DNA of 64,000 nt, from positions 20,673,685-20,737,684 of the forward strand of contig NC_047063.1 of NCBI RefSeq assembly GCF_902459465.1, written 5' to 3'. Shown here one piece after another: positions 32,501 to 39,033 of the stretch. Under the pieces are notes generated by a model. That model did not search any database. It had not been told where the DNA came from and saw only the letters and a program-made list of their open reading frames with translations. Numbering within the stretch: position 1 is the first letter of the stretch; each line of letters starts with the position of its first letter. The stretch comes from Asterias rubens (Eukaryota > Echinodermata > Asteroidea > Forcipulatida > Asteriidae). The position numbers were made by a program, and so were the translations under genes.

Positions 32501-35500
32501 CACACTACTGTTTTACCTGGAGACCCTAGTTGGATGTAAAGGTATGGAATTGTCTAGAAGCTAATGTTTTAATTATGACTGAAAAAAAATTCCTCATTGG
32601 AATGAAAATATCAATCAGCTGTTGAAATCAATGTTTCAAATTCACTCTGAAACAGTCAGTTATGTACCAAAACATCCACATACAACAAATTAATGACCCA
32701 TATTGCTCAGAATTAAGTTGTATATCATCAAATGTTCTGGATTCGTTAGACTCATTAAGTAATGGCAACTAACTCCATTTTAACAAGCGGGTATTTTAGA
32801 GACTTTAAGTTTCAACCCCACTCGTATAAGGGCTTTCTCTCATGAAAAGTAATTACAATAATTGTAATCAAATTGAATTTTGTCAGTTCCCTTCCTCTTT
32901 AAAGGCAGTGGACACTATTGGTACTTACTCATAATAATTATTAGCATAAAACCTTGCTTGGTAACGAGTATTGGGGAGCTGTTGATAGTATAAAACATTT
33001 TGAGAAACGGCTACATCTGAAGTAACTTAGTTTTTGCGAAAGAAGTAATTTTCCACGAATTTGATTTCGAGACCTCAGAATTAGATTTTGAGGTCCCGAA
33101 ATCAAGCATCTGAAAGCACGCCACTTCGTGTGACAAGTGTGTTTTTTCTTCCATTATTATCCCACAATTTCGAGGACTAATGAGTTGAAACTTTTACAGG
33201 TTTGTTATTTTGTGCATATGTTGAGATACACCAAGTGAAAAGACTGGTCTTTAACAATTACCAATAGTGTCCAGTGTCTTTAATCCAAGTGTACCTCTGC
33301 CTCGCTCTGCTAAATTCAAGTTGTCAGTTCCGTCTTTCCTACTAGATGAGTTTGAGGAGTTCTTGCGTTCCTACATTCAGAAGTTCAAGCATCAAAGTAT
33401 TACAACCCAAGACTTCAAAGATTACCTCCTCTCCTACTTCCAAGATAAGGTAAAAACAATTCAAGCTTTTTTGTAATTGATGGAAATATAATAATAATAA
33501 TAATAGTAAACATTTCTATGGCGCTCTACAATGAACACAGCGTCTCACAAGAAAGACGTAATAACATCAGTAGAAAACATAGCAAAAGAAAAACTACTAG
33601 TTGCTCTCAGTGGGAAACAAAAACGTTTTGAGGGACCGAAGTAGGCACTGCTTCTCTGACTTCACAGGGCAGCTGGTTCCAAAGCTTAGGAGCTGCATTG
33701 AAGAATAGATTGTCTCCAGCCTTTTTGTAGGAGCGAGGAACAACCAAGCGTGTGGACGTCAGAGGGCATTTTCAGTATTTCTTTTTAACTGATTTGAGTT
33801 TATTGTTTAACCCTGTATCATAAACTTACAAGCTATTAGTCTTTGCTATCTCTTTAGTTTGTGTGTGACAATAAATGAAAAAAAACATTGAACTTTTTGT
33901 TTTTGCGGCGTTATTGTGCGAAGTTAAATGTTGTGATAAAGATGCAATGCATTTTATCACCAGCGTGGTTGTTTAAACAATTTTTTTTTACAGAAATTGT
34001 TGATTTCCGGGTTTTTTCTCTCCATAAAAAATTAAAAGGGTAGTCGGGTAGTCGAGTAGTGCCGCACAGAAAAATACTGATTTCATTGGCAGAATACTGA
34101 TTTTCATGCTTCAGAATACTAATTTTCTCAATAATTGAAGGTTGGCAGCTAGCTCTGTGTAAGGGGAAAACCAAAATGAATATTCTACTTATTTTGTTTG
34201 TTTCAGCAATCTGTGTTTGACGATGTGGACTGGGATGCTTGGTTCTTTCAACCTGGGATGCCCCCTATCAAACCAAGGTATGTGTGCATTTAGTAAACAG
34301 ATCCCAATTCCCAAGGGAAACAAAGTATTTGAAGTGAACTCATTCTATTCACGGAGTAGTAACATTTTCAGCCGCAATGTTTAAAGACAGTGGACACTAT
34401 TGGTAATTGTCAAAGACTAGTCTTTACACTTGATGTATCTCCACAGATGCATAAAATAACAAACCTGTGAAAATTTGAGCTCAATCGGTCGTCAAAGTTG
34501 TGAGATATTAATGAACGAAAAAACACCCGTGTTGCACCATGGTCACACAAAGTTGTGTGCGTTCAGATGCTTGATTTCGAGACCTCAAATTCTAAATCTG
34601 AGGTCTCGAAATAAAATTCGTGGAAAATTACTTCTTTCTCAAAAACTATGGCACTTCAGAGGGAGCTGTTTCTCACAATGTTTTATACCATCCACCTCTC
34701 CCCATTTCTTGTAATCAAGAAAGGTTTTATGCCAATAATTATTTTGAGTAATTACCAATAGTGTCCACTGCCTTTAACTTAAAGGCAAAGTATACCCTTT
34801 TTTTTTTTTTTAACTGTTCGGTTGTTTTAATCCTATATAAATGTAGCTGTGTACAATAAAACTAACTTGTGAAAAATTGTATTTCAAAAGATGGTCATGT
34901 TTTTGAGATATCACCATAAATTCGGGGGCGGTTATGTCTCTGCAGGAAGAAAACATCCGTAATCTGTAAGTTACTGACAGTAACGCTTCTCAGATTCAAA
35001 TTTCGGGGCGTAAAAACGTATAACTGTTTATATGTTTAGCCACATTACTTTGAAGTGAAGTGTTTTTCAAAATGCTTCATACTACCGAAAGCTGATAAAG
35101 GCTTTTGACCAAAAGTTGTAACTGCCGTAAATTTTTGGAGTTATTACCAAAGGTACAGTTGTATATACCTTCCCTTTACAAACCTTGTGCCATGAAGTAG
35201 AACATTTACGCTGTTCACAAAATGGTGTTTGAAACCCCAAATCTGTGGATTTTGTTCACAGCTATGATACATCACTGAGTAGTGGATGCTTAGATCTCTG
35301 TCAGCGTTGGTGTCACTCGTCGTCCACTGACCTCCACAGCTTCAGCTCGGAGGATCTCAAGCTGCTGACCTCTAAACAGGTCGTTGAAACTTTGTCACTG
35401 CTACTGTTAGAGGTAGGTGGTGCTTGAGTAGCACACCCTAGAGAGGGAAAGGGATTGGGGACACAAACATCCCCCTAAAATGGCTACCACGTAAAAACTT

Positions 35501-38059
35501 AGGGAGAAAATCCAAAGAGGTCTTTGATTTTGATTTTGATATTTATTCTCAACGCTCTTATTATAACCAATGCAGTCAGGTAAGGACTGTAAACCCAATC
35601 CACATAGTGCCGCCGATGGGATACGAACAGGGGTGAAAGGACAAGGCAAGACACCACAACACCGACCTGACCGGGAATCTTGTTTTGAAGTGAAGCATTG
35701 AAAGCAATATGGGATGTTTATTTATTTATTTGTTTTGAATTTAAATTAAAGACCCATTGTTTAACTTTTATGAATGGCAATAGAAACTTACTTGATAAGA
35801 AGCCTACAGCAGCTTTCGATAGTATAACACATTTTGAGAAAAATTAGTTTTTATCCTCCAAAATTTGAATCTGAGAAGCGTAACCGACAGTAAAGTTTCT
35901 CAGAATGTGTATTCCAATTAGCCTTTTTGAGATATGGCGGACACAATGCTTAAACAATATAAGGTTTGGATAAATTTGTCTGCATAAACCGAGACCAAAC
36001 AGTACACTCCTATCACGTCCGCCATACCTTAAAAAAGGCTTATTGCTATCCCCCCCCCCCCCCCAAAAAAAAAAAACTTTTTTATTTTTTTATTCTGGTG
36101 TAAAACTGATCAAACTATTTTGTCTTTTTGTTTTGCCGATTAGCCACCGCTAAGTCTGCAGCACATCGAGTCAATGAAGGACTGTTATAAGCTCGGAGCT
36201 AGTGGCAATGCTGAGATCAAATTTCGCTGGTACCGGCTGTGTATTCGGGCAGAGTACCAGCCGATCATACCACAGGCCCTGGACTTTGCCGTCAAGTGGG
36301 GCAGACTGAAATTTGCCAGAATACTTTTTGGGTAAGACTGGGAGATCTTCCAGTTTAATTCTTGATTTTGTTCGCCTTGTGTTGGATACTGTTTTTATTC
36401 AGCAGTCATTATGGGAGACTTCTGGACGGTCATTTTTCACAGTTCATTGCCAGTAATGTGCGTGCTCAGACGCGCACAAAACTGAACATGTGCGCGCACG
36501 CTCAGAGCCGCAAAAAAGGGCTGTTACATGTATGTCTGGTGCCGTCAGCGTCTCAAAAGTCTCCATTGAATGTTTGCATGTGAATTGACATACTAGAGTA
36601 AACTTCCATGTACATCAACATGTAGTAAGAAGTACAAGATTAAGTACAGACTTCTGATTTTGACGGTGTATAAATCACTCACCAACAATGCCCCCCTGCA
36701 GATTGATGTCTTGGGGGAGGAGGAGGGGGGGGGGGGGCCTCGGTTATGCCACCGAAAAACCGTACACCTTTTTCAAGACGATCTGCACAGCTCACAGGGT
36801 GTCACTGGAAACCAGAATTATACACCGATACCTCACCATGCATTAAAGGGTCTTGCCACCTTTTGTTGGCCATGTTCCATGACATGAATCCCTACTCAAT
36901 GAAGATGTATAGTAATATAATCTACCTGCAGAAGTTTCAGCTTCCTTAGTAGCCTTGCTCAAGGCAGTCGCATTATTCGCTCAGAAAAGACGCCGCTGTA
37001 AACCCACCCGTATACCCTGTGCGTGGTGCATGCGATCACACCGCATGACCCACCCGTATACACACTCACATCGTACGACTACTGTGCACACAAGTCATCC
37101 GCACTCGTACCACTAACCGCATGCGGAGGCCGTCGGGCCGACAGCCTTGTCGGGTCTGTAACTTCCGGGTTTAATGTGTTGTATTGAAAAATTTCCACTA
37201 GTGGAAAAAATTGGGGGGCTCTCGGATATGCTAGTATGCAGCCCATGAATATGTATATCTTTCGTCAGACCTATCAGACAACACAGGATGTGAGGCAAAT
37301 GAATTATTCATTTTGACGTCCAATCACGCATGCCTATCATGCTCGCTGAGCGTCCAGGGTGGTGGTGTGTGATGTAGACATGTCTCGTATTTCGCGGGCA
37401 TTATGGTAATGAGCTGACCGTGGGAACTCTTCGCTTATTATAGTAATGAGGTCAGTGGCTTCAACACAGACCCTACAAGGCTGTCGGCCTGACAGCCTCC
37501 GCATGCGCATAGTGTACGGGGGCATCGTGTCGTGCGATGTTACGCACAGTGAATACGTTTTTTTTTTATACAGCGGCGGTCTTTTTTTCGGAGTGAATAA
37601 CTCGACTGCCTTGAGCAAGGCTACTTCCCTAGTTGTAAATTTTTGGAGAAAAAAAAATTTGAAAATCACAAAGCAATGTTTTCAGGAGAGTCAAGTAAAA
37701 ATCTGTTTTACATGTCGAAATTATTTTTGTGAAATTGTTTTACTCATTTCTCAAAAACTACAGCACCTCAGCAAGTAATATTTTAAGGGAAGCTTTTTTC
37801 TACCATCATTATCTTTAAGCCATGTAAGTTTAATGTAAATCTGTGGACGTTTGTGTTTTGTATCGCCCTTTAAAACCAATATTAATGCCATGTTTCACTT
37901 CTCTTCCAACTGTTTTCTCTTTAAAGGGATCTGTTCAAATTTGGAGTTGCCCGCGACCAAGCCATTGCGAGGTTCCATCAACACAAAGCAGATATGCACC
38001 CTATAACAGCCGCCATGGTAGAGAAAGACCTGCTGGAAGGACAACAGTCCAGTGTATGA
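11431..38059 (+). CDS. LTA4H: leukotriene A4 hydrolase / aminopeptidase, complete gene of 16 coding exons
   Basis: This cytosolic M1-family zinc enzyme hydrolyses leukotriene A4 to leukotriene B4 and also acts as an aminopeptidase. Sixteen exons with GT-AG borders and matching phases join to 619 residues (human enzyme: 611). Key residues are Q138/Q140 at the peptide N-terminus site, GGMEN (272-276), the zinc site HEITH (299-303) with E322 in NEG, D379, the catalytic Y387 in PYEKG, and R567/K569, which bind the substrate carboxylate. Human numbering is four lower through this region. Human Tyr378 is Phe382 here, and human Asp312 is Glu316. PPIKP (residues 458-462) and the C-terminal helical domain resemble LTA4H more than aminopeptidase B. 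The start is the ATG at 11431, which gives a 53-residue first exon as in vertebrates. An out-of-frame upstream ATG lies at 11414. Confidence 0.95.
11590..13069. other. LTA4H intron 1, left part, with LINE 3'-UTR-like and MITE remnants
   Basis: T-rich sequence leads to a small hairpin (GCGCTCTC ... GAGAGCGC) at about 12211-12250 followed by an ATAATAA tail, which looks like the 3' end of an old LINE. The segment 12395-12480 (AAAGGAACGTTACAGAATTG) is one arm of a MITE whose opposite arm appears at 45190-45312. No exon seen. Confidence 0.45.
13070..14500. repeat. satellite of 37-38-bp units built on a TGGTTTRTAAACCA palindrome
   Basis: The unit is ATTT(C/G)TGAGTGCACATTTTT followed by ATGGTTTGTAAACCATG, repeated about 26 times in 13080-14060. 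Diverged units with TTTTTTAAGAAGTCTCGATT continue to about 14500. Each unit holds a 14-16-bp perfect palindrome. An eight-unit block of about 302 bases is itself duplicated (13441-13740 and 13743-14042), so there is higher-order structure. The short open frames on the - strand are by-products. The array lies in LTA4H intron 1. Confidence 0.95.
14501..14751. other. decaying edge of the satellite, then unique intron
   Basis: Isolated GTAAACCAT motifs continue to about 14605 and then unique AT-rich sequence follows. Confidence 0.5.
14752..14878. mobile_element. palindromic mini-element of ~125 bp
   Basis: The left arm GGGCCCAATTTCATAGAGCT and the right arm AGCTCTATGAAATTGGGCCC are exact complements, with internal GCTAA...TTAGC matches. 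Fragments of the family are seen near 6960, 22030 and 51570. Confidence 0.85.
15055..15345 (-). mobile_element. LINE ORF2 C-terminal fragment
   Basis: Read on the - strand, broken frames give [18 protein letters not shown] and then FKIQFKTY, the pattern (FS.APRLWN.LP ... F...LKT) that ends CR1/L2-type LINE proteins. A GCGCC and ATTATTATT 3' end follows. It is dead. Confidence 0.55.
15346..15860. other. LTA4H intron 1, nothing recognised
   Basis: Unique-looking sequence without coding signals. Confidence 0.4.
15875..16035 (+). mobile_element. SINE-like dispersed repeat
   Basis: The string GGACTGTAAAAAGGGTAACCCTGTTTCAGC and the following CAGCCTCTGGAA...CTTGAAGGCCTTGTGTGTCTG match 60727-60860 on the same strand and, inverted, 24995-25095. 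It is a dispersed short repeat of unknown class. Confidence 0.55.
16043..16411 (-). mobile_element. MITE family A, complete copy (inverted)
   Basis: The ends are AAAGACAGTGGACACTATTG and CAATAGTGTCCACTGCCTTT. The internal palindrome GATTTCGAGACCTCA...TGAGGTCTCGAAATC, typical of the family, is present at about 16206-16248. Confidence 0.85.
16556..16695 (+). CDS. LTA4H: LTA4H exon 2 (residues 54-100)
   Basis: Begins [12 protein letters not shown] after TTCAG and ends in phase 2 before GTGAGA. It belongs to the N-terminal saddle-like beta domain. VLDTKDL is shared with vertebrate enzymes. Confidence 0.93.
16949..17648. mobile_element. ~700-bp non-autonomous element with long terminal inverted repeats, family F
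   Basis: The left end TAGCCTTGCTCAAGG and the right end GAGCAAGGCTA are inverted, and GACGCCGCTGTAAACCCACC is matched by GGTGGGTTTTTACAGCGGCG. The second copy is at 36950-37623. No transposase frame is seen. It lies in LTA4H intron 2. Confidence 0.8.
17718..17810. mobile_element. short LINE/SINE 3'-end remnant
   Basis: AATAATAATAATAAAG followed by CATTTATAATGCGCA and CTCAAGGCGCTAAC matches the 3' ends of the CR1/L2-like fragments elsewhere in the window. Confidence 0.4.
17897..18054. mobile_element. palindromic mini-element, family E
   Basis: Repeated TTAGGACTAGTC / GACTAGTCCTAA blocks fold back on each other, and the ends are GGGGTGGATT and AATTCGACCCC. A second copy is at 38172-38322. Confidence 0.8.
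18143..18535. repeat. left arm of a large inverted repeat around LTA4H exon 3
   Basis: This 393-base arm is the reverse complement, with few mismatches, of 19715-20106. The spacer of about 1.18 kb contains exon 3. The outer ~70 bases derive from MITE family A. Confidence 0.9.
18800..18920 (+). CDS. LTA4H: LTA4H exon 3 (residues 100-140)
   Basis: Encodes [20 protein letters not shown] and on to HPYLFSQCQ, including Q138 and Q140, which contact the N-terminus of peptide substrates and the LTA4 epoxide region. Phase 2 in, phase 0 out, with a GTAGGC donor. The exon sits in the loop of a 390-bp inverted repeat. Confidence 0.95.
18991..19290. mobile_element. fold-back MITE, family C
   Basis: AAAGGACTTGGGTACTTTTT and ACACAAAACACA open the element. 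The right half carries the complements (AATAATTTTCGTCTC, CTCATTTCTCAAAAACTA, GACATTGTGTTTTGTGT). Further copies are at 20122-20445, 30930-31248, 37680-37862 and, split by a LINE, 38478-38685 plus 44346-44563. Confidence 0.75.
19291..19714. repeat. intron 3 segment later duplicated, with an inner palindromic element
   Basis: CAGCTGTGTTTGAATTTGCT and TTTAACATTTTTACACGACC recur at 20443-20560. Between 19495 and 19695 a palindrome (AATAATAAACCACAAAGAAA / TTTCTTTGTGGTTTATTATT) is flanked by inverted GTAAACTGTTTATCTT. Confidence 0.7.
19715..20106. repeat. right arm of the large inverted repeat around LTA4H exon 3
   Basis: Reverse complement of 18143-18535, beginning CAGACCTGGAATTACACACA and running out to CCAACAATGCATAA. 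Confidence 0.9.
20122..20790. repeat. second copy of the family C MITE and following intron 3 segment
   Basis: This repeats 18991-19700 in the same order, with CAGCTGTGTATGAATTGGCTG at 20443 and AATAATAAACCACAAAGAAA near 20660. The right arm of the inner palindrome is more decayed. Confidence 0.7.
20940..21300 (+). mobile_element. degenerate LINE ORF2 C-terminal fragment
   Basis: In broken frames the segment reads [16 protein letters not shown], then [18 protein letters not shown], then [17 protein letters not shown] and a stop. This is the standard carboxyl end of CR1/L2-type LINE polyproteins. An ATTATTATTATT tail follows. It is inactive. Confidence 0.7.
21378..21698. mobile_element. MITE family D, second copy
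   Basis: Matches 7125-7472, including TTTACAGAAGGTA(A/G)TGGTGAAAG, GTCATGACACGGCGAAACG and the end GAAAGGGTCCAATGGCTTTA. The left terminus is missing. Confidence 0.75.
21871..21939 (+). CDS. LTA4H: LTA4H exon 4 (residues 141-163)
   Basis: Encodes [19 protein letters not shown] and YEAK between TTGCAG and GTCAGT. Phase 0 on both sides. The IPCQDTP core is a signature of this family. Confidence 0.93.
22238..22395 (+). CDS. LTA4H: LTA4H exon 5 (residues 164-216)
   Basis: Encodes [20 protein letters not shown] onward to [16 protein letters not shown], the end of the N-terminal domain. Phase 0 in, phase 2 out (AG then GTTGGT donor). Confidence 0.93.
22443..22625. mobile_element. MITE family A fragment
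   Basis: AAGGCAATGCACAATGGACAC, CTGTGAAAATTTTGGCTCAA and TTTGTGTGCTTTCAGATGCC follow the inverted order of the family's right end, then similarity is lost. Confidence 0.5.
22701..22773 (+). CDS. LTA4H: LTA4H exon 6 (residues 216-240)
   Basis: Encodes [20 protein letters not shown] then EFAE, closing the N-terminal domain. The phase 2 start is completed by the first G, and it ends in phase 0 before GTGTGT. Confidence 0.92.
22905..23615. repeat. 12-bp minisatellite (AGCTTGGGYTCC)n in LTA4H intron 6
   Basis: About 57 head-to-tail 12-base units with small variations. The + strand, which is the transcribed-sense strand, has GGG in almost every unit. Because 12 is divisible by three, all frames stay open, which creates long Gly-Ser-Leu (+) and Lys-Leu-Glu-Pro (-) reading frames that are not genes. 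Confidence 0.95.
23811..23951 (+). CDS. LTA4H: LTA4H exon 7 (residues 241-287), GGMEN exon
   Basis: Encodes the start of the catalytic domain through [20 protein letters not shown] and [19 protein letters not shown] (272-276) binds the free amino group and carries the general-acid region. Phase 0 in and out, with GTAAGT donor. Confidence 0.96.
24000..24262. other. intron 7 with three hammerhead-like/Penelope-type motif relics
   Basis: TCGAGAAAGACTCTGCT followed by TTGAAATG or GGTCAAAACGCCAGG occurs twice on + (24135-24215). An inverted copy (CATTTCGACCCAAGCAGAAT) lies at 24104-24130. The same phrase is at 49870-49912. Confidence 0.45.
24263..24571. mobile_element. palindromic MITE, family B
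   Basis: Starts TAAAGGAACACGTTGCCTTG and ends AAGGCAACGTGTTCCTTTA, with the internal AATGATCCACACAAA / TTTGTGTGGATCATT pair. Confidence 0.85.
24995..25240 (-). mobile_element. SINE-like repeat, inverted, with tRNA-like box B
   Basis: CCTGGGGCTGAAACAGGG and TTTACAGTCCATACGG are the inverse of the 15875 repeat. GACCAGGACTCGAACCCACT at 25151 reads on the - strand as a box B-like AGTGGGTTCGAGTCCTGG. Confidence 0.55.
25325..25432 (-). mobile_element. tRNA-derived SINE fragment
   Basis: AGGATTCGAACCCACACTCT (box B on the - strand) and GCTCTTAACCGCTCGGCCAT (box A region) are arranged as in the longer copy at 25690-26128. Confidence 0.55.
25466..26237. mobile_element. MITE split by a SINE insertion
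   Basis: The outer ends GATGCTATGTCAGAATTTTT (25470) and AAATCTGACATAGCATC (26216-26232) are inverted copies. The SINE at about 25690-26128 interrupts the middle. It lies in LTA4H intron 7. Confidence 0.65.
25690..26128 (-). mobile_element. ~440-bp tRNA-derived SINE
   Basis: On the - strand the head has a box A-like GGCCGAGCCGTTAAGATC and a box B-like GGTTCGAATCC (26054-26064 on +). The body (CACTGGGTTCTTTTACATGC, CATGGGACCAACGGCTTTAC) leads to a 3' end of ATTATTATTATTAA at 25693-25720. This is a common marine-invertebrate repeat type. Confidence 0.65.
26414..26437 (+). CDS. LTA4H: LTA4H exon 8, 24-nt microexon (residues 288-295)
   Basis: Encodes AGDRSLAN between TTTAACAG and GTAAGT, phase 0 both sides. 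The vertebrate protein has AGDKSLSN at the same place. It is needed to link exon 7 to the zinc-binding exon without a gap. Confidence 0.93.
26632..27004 (+). mobile_element. MITE family A copy
   Basis: Begins TAGGCAGTGGACACTTG and ends ACCAATAGTGTCCAGTGTCC. The internal inverted segment TTGAGACCTCAGATTTAGAA is present. Confidence 0.75.
27001..27250 (+). repeat. first copy of a 760-bp-spaced direct duplication
   Basis: TCCTTGTGTCTGTGTTTACA through to TTGGATACTTAAAAGGCAGT is repeated almost exactly at 27762-28010. Each copy is followed by a MITE of family A, so the MITE and its left flank were duplicated together. Confidence 0.85.
27197..27614 (+). mobile_element. MITE family A copy
   Basis: Begins AAAAGGCAGTGGACACTATT and ends CAAAGGTGTCCAGTGCCTTT. 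It carries an internal direct repeat (AAATAAGTTATTTCTCATT) in place of the usual palindrome. Confidence 0.85.
27762..28010 (+). repeat. second copy of the direct duplication
   Basis: See 27001-27250, offset 761 bases. Confidence 0.85.
27958..28342 (+). mobile_element. MITE family A, complete copy
   Basis: Ends AAAGGCAGTGGACACTATTG and CAATAGTGTCCACTGCCTTT, with the internal palindrome GATTTCGATACCTCAAG / CTTGAGGTCTCGAAATC. Confidence 0.88.
28343..29054. other. LTA4H intron 8 with a Penelope-like relic
   Basis: A segment at 28630-28830 has a GAGCCGGTGTGG / CCACACTGGCTC inverted pair around AGTGAAGACGAGCAGAG...TATCGAAACATCC, a hammerhead-like arrangement (28697-28755). The rest is unrecognised. 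Confidence 0.4.
29061..29230 (+). mobile_element. MITE family A, left-end fragment
   Basis: AAAGCCATTTGACACTTTTG, GTTAGCACAAACACTTACTTGG and TGAGAAACTGCTCCCTCTGA match the left half of the family. Confidence 0.65.
29455..29611 (+). CDS. LTA4H: LTA4H exon 9 (residues 296-348), zinc-binding exon
   Basis: Encodes [16 protein letters not shown] and then [23 protein letters not shown] (299-303) and E322 in NEG are the three zinc ligands plus catalytic Glu300. Human Asp312 is Glu316 here. Phase 0 in after TTTCAG, phase 1 out before GTAATT. Confidence 0.97.
29892..30286 (+). mobile_element. MITE family A, complete copy
   Basis: Begins AAAGGCAGTGGACACTATTG and ends CCAATAGTGTCCAGTGTTTT. Internal palindrome at 30050-30095. 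Confidence 0.88.
30300..30870. other. LTA4H intron 9, G/T-rich degenerate stretch
   Basis: The + strand is rich in GGGTGT, GGGGTG and GTTGGG phrases (about 30340-30660) without a fixed period. It is possibly a decayed minisatellite. No exon seen. Confidence 0.4.
30881..30906 (+). CDS. LTA4H: LTA4H exon 10, 26-nt microexon (residues 348-356)
   Basis: Completes Gly348 and encodes GWKDLQNG (human: GGWGELQNS). TTTTTAG acceptor, GTAAGT donor, phase 1 in and phase 0 out. Confidence 0.9.
30930..31248. mobile_element. fold-back MITE, family C
   Basis: The centre is an AACCAGTTAT ... ATAACTGGTT palindrome (31031-31072). The right end is AACCCAAGTCCTTT. It is the best intact reference for the two MITE halves that flank the first LINE. 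Confidence 0.75.
31395..31875. mobile_element. fold-back element with ~90-bp arms
   Basis: The left arm (TTTCTGGGGGGGAAACTTTT, TCACAAATATGTCATTTTCGTG, CAGCTCCCAAC) is mirrored by the right arm (GTTGGGAGCTG, CATGAAAATGACGGACTTGTG, TTTTTCGCCCCAGAAA). The middle (31610-31770) is CG-richer and contains one open frame with no family match. Confidence 0.65.
31990..32235. mobile_element. palindromic element of ~240 bp
   Basis: CACAATAAGCCATTTGCGTG and CAATGACATGCTTGATCA on the left are answered by TGATCAAGCATGTCATTG and AAATGGCTTATTGTG on the right. Confidence 0.8.
32397..32541 (+). CDS. LTA4H: LTA4H exon 11 (residues 357-405), PYEKG exon
   Basis: Encodes [19 protein letters not shown] and [19 protein letters not shown]. 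Tyr387 (human 383) is the proton donor in peptidase action. Asp379 (human 375) positions the water that attacks C12 of LTA4. Phe382 stands where vertebrate enzymes have Tyr378. Phase 0 in, phase 1 out. Confidence 0.97.
32900..33282 (+). mobile_element. MITE family A, complete copy, just upstream of exon 12
   Basis: Begins AAAGGCAGTGGACACTATTG and ends CCAATAGTGTCCAGTGTCTT, only 63 bases before exon 12. Internal palindrome at 33059-33105. Confidence 0.88.
33346..33449 (+). CDS. LTA4H: LTA4H exon 12 (residues 405-439)
   Basis: Encodes [18 protein letters not shown] and [17 protein letters not shown] of the catalytic domain's last helices. The acceptor ACTAG is phase 1 and the donor GTAAAA phase 0. 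Confidence 0.94.
33485..33780 (-). mobile_element. LINE ORF2 C-terminal fragment and 3' end
   Basis: On the - strand one frame reads [20 protein letters not shown] then PKLWNQLP, the typical end of CR1/L2-type LINE proteins. It is followed by GAGCGCCATAGAAATG and (ATT)n. Truncated at its 5' side. Confidence 0.75.
34207..34277 (+). CDS. LTA4H: LTA4H exon 13 (residues 440-463)
   Basis: Encodes [20 protein letters not shown] and IKP. The proline-rich PPIKP linker leads into the C-terminal helical domain. Phase 0 in, phase 2 out, GTATGT donor. Confidence 0.95.
34382..34777 (-). mobile_element. MITE family A, complete inverted copy
   Basis: Ends AAAGACAGTGGACACTATTG and CAATAGTGTCCACTGCCTTT, internal GATTTCGAGACCTCAAA / TGAGGTCTCGAAAT palindrome. 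Confidence 0.88.
34784..35185. mobile_element. MITE with AAAGGCAAAGTATACC ends
   Basis: TTAAAGGCAAAGTATACCCT at the left and TATATACCTTCCCTTTA at the right form short inverted termini. Internal sequence is non-coding. Confidence 0.6.
35262..35412 (+). CDS. LTA4H: LTA4H exon 14 (residues 463-513)
   Basis: Encodes [20 protein letters not shown] onward to [11 protein letters not shown] in the helical domain (human SQRW region). CACAG acceptor, phase 2; GTAGGT donor, phase 0. Confidence 0.95.
35413..36143. other. LTA4H intron 14
   Basis: No exon. A fold-back pair (TTAGCCTTTTTGAGATATGG at 35918, CCATACCTTAAAAAAGGCTTA at 36022) and a C homopolymer followed by an A homopolymer (about 36051-36076) are present. 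Confidence 0.5.
36144..36331 (+). CDS. LTA4H: LTA4H exon 15 (residues 514-576)
   Basis: Encodes [31 protein letters not shown] and [14 protein letters not shown]567 and K569 in GRLK match the human Arg563/Lys565 carboxylate-recognition pair. Phase 0 in after GATTAG, phase 2 out. Confidence 0.96.
36635..36705 (+). mobile_element. short LINE ORF2 fragment
   Basis: [14 protein letters not shown] matches the 'TYKALNGLAPPYL' segment found near the end of CR1/L2 ORF2 proteins. A G-rich run follows at about 36710-36738. Confidence 0.4.
36950..37623. mobile_element. family F element, second copy
   Basis: Ends GTAGCCTTGCTCAAGGCAGT and CTGCCTTGAGCAAGGCTAC are inverted. GACGCCGCTGTAAACCCACC is mirrored near 37570. 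The internal order matches 16949-17648. Confidence 0.82.
37680..37862. mobile_element. MITE family C, right half
   Basis: TTTTACTCATTTCTCAAAAA, CCATCATTATCTT and TTTGTGTTTTGTAT follow the order of the right half of family C. Confidence 0.6.
37927..38059 (+). CDS. LTA4H: LTA4H exon 16 (residues 576-619) and stop
   Basis: Encodes [20 protein letters not shown], then [18 protein letters not shown] and a short polar tail ending at [15 protein letters not shown] matches the vertebrate C-terminus, and the tail is about six residues longer. Acceptor TTTAAAG, phase 2. Confidence 0.95.
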
Positions 38060-38171
38060 ACTGTAGGATCATTGTAAGCATCAGCTTTGGTTGGATTTGT
38101 CTAACAAAGCTAACAGACATAATCACTACATCTAAATATGAATTATTAAAATACTCGGGTCTAATCAGAAC

Positions 38172-38322
38172 CAGGGGTGGATTTCACAAAGAGTTGAAAG
38201 ACTAGTCTTATCTCAAGGCAGGACAAGTTACTTGTCCTAACGTAGGACTAGCCATACATTTTTTATATCTCCTAGGACTAGTCCTAAGTTAGAACTAGTC
38301 TTAACTGTGAAATCGACCCCTG
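38172..38322. mobile_element. palindromic mini-element, family E
   Basis: GGGGTGGATTTCACAAAGAG at the left and GTGAAATCGACCCCTGG at the right, with nested CTAGGACTAGTCCTAAG blocks. Second copy of the 17897 element, 110 bases after the LTA4H stop. Confidence 0.8.
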
Positions 38323-38477
38323 GTCATACAATACGCCATTCGTTAAATAATAATGAGTTTTGATAACAATACCAGGTATGATAACATGTGATATATGCAT
38401 CTACACAATGTACACGTACATGTTTACAACTGTACACAAACTCAACCAGTAATTTAATGTTTTCAAACGGCTGGTTA

Positions 38478-38685
38478 AAGGGGTATATGTACTTTTTCAA
38501 AAAAACTAAAAAAAACACTATGTCCACAGATTTACATTAAACTTACACAGTTTGAAGATTATGATAGTAGAAAGCTTCCCTTGAAATTTTACTTACTGAG
38601 GTGCTTTAGTTTTTGAGAAAAGAGTAAAAGTAATAATTTTCGTCTCAGTTTTAGCATGTTAAAACGTATTAACCAGTTATTTTAT
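38478..38685. mobile_element. left half of a MITE family C copy split by a LINE
   Basis: ATGTCCACAGATTTACATTA, TTATGATAGTAGAAAGCTTC and TTAACCAGTTAT match the family. The right half resumes at 44346. Confidence 0.75.
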
Positions 38686-39033
38686 TAATTATTAATTAAC
38701 ATTTATTTCATCGTTGCCCATTCATCTTACAGTACATAGATTAACATTACATTCAGTTACACAATAACATGTTTATGATAAAGTAGGCTATTACAATGTA
38801 TACGCAATATAAATAATAAATTAACAACAATTTTATATGTAATAAGCGGTTGGACAACAATTAGGTTCAGGTGAAGCCGTGGCGTTTGTTCCTTAACCTA
38901 TGGACAGACGAACACAAAAATAACAGCACCAGCACATATTGTACAGACAATAGACTTGACAGACAAACACAACAACGGCTAATGTAAGGTGTGTTGAAAG
39001 ATAACATAACCTAGGCAATGCAGAAACAGTCAT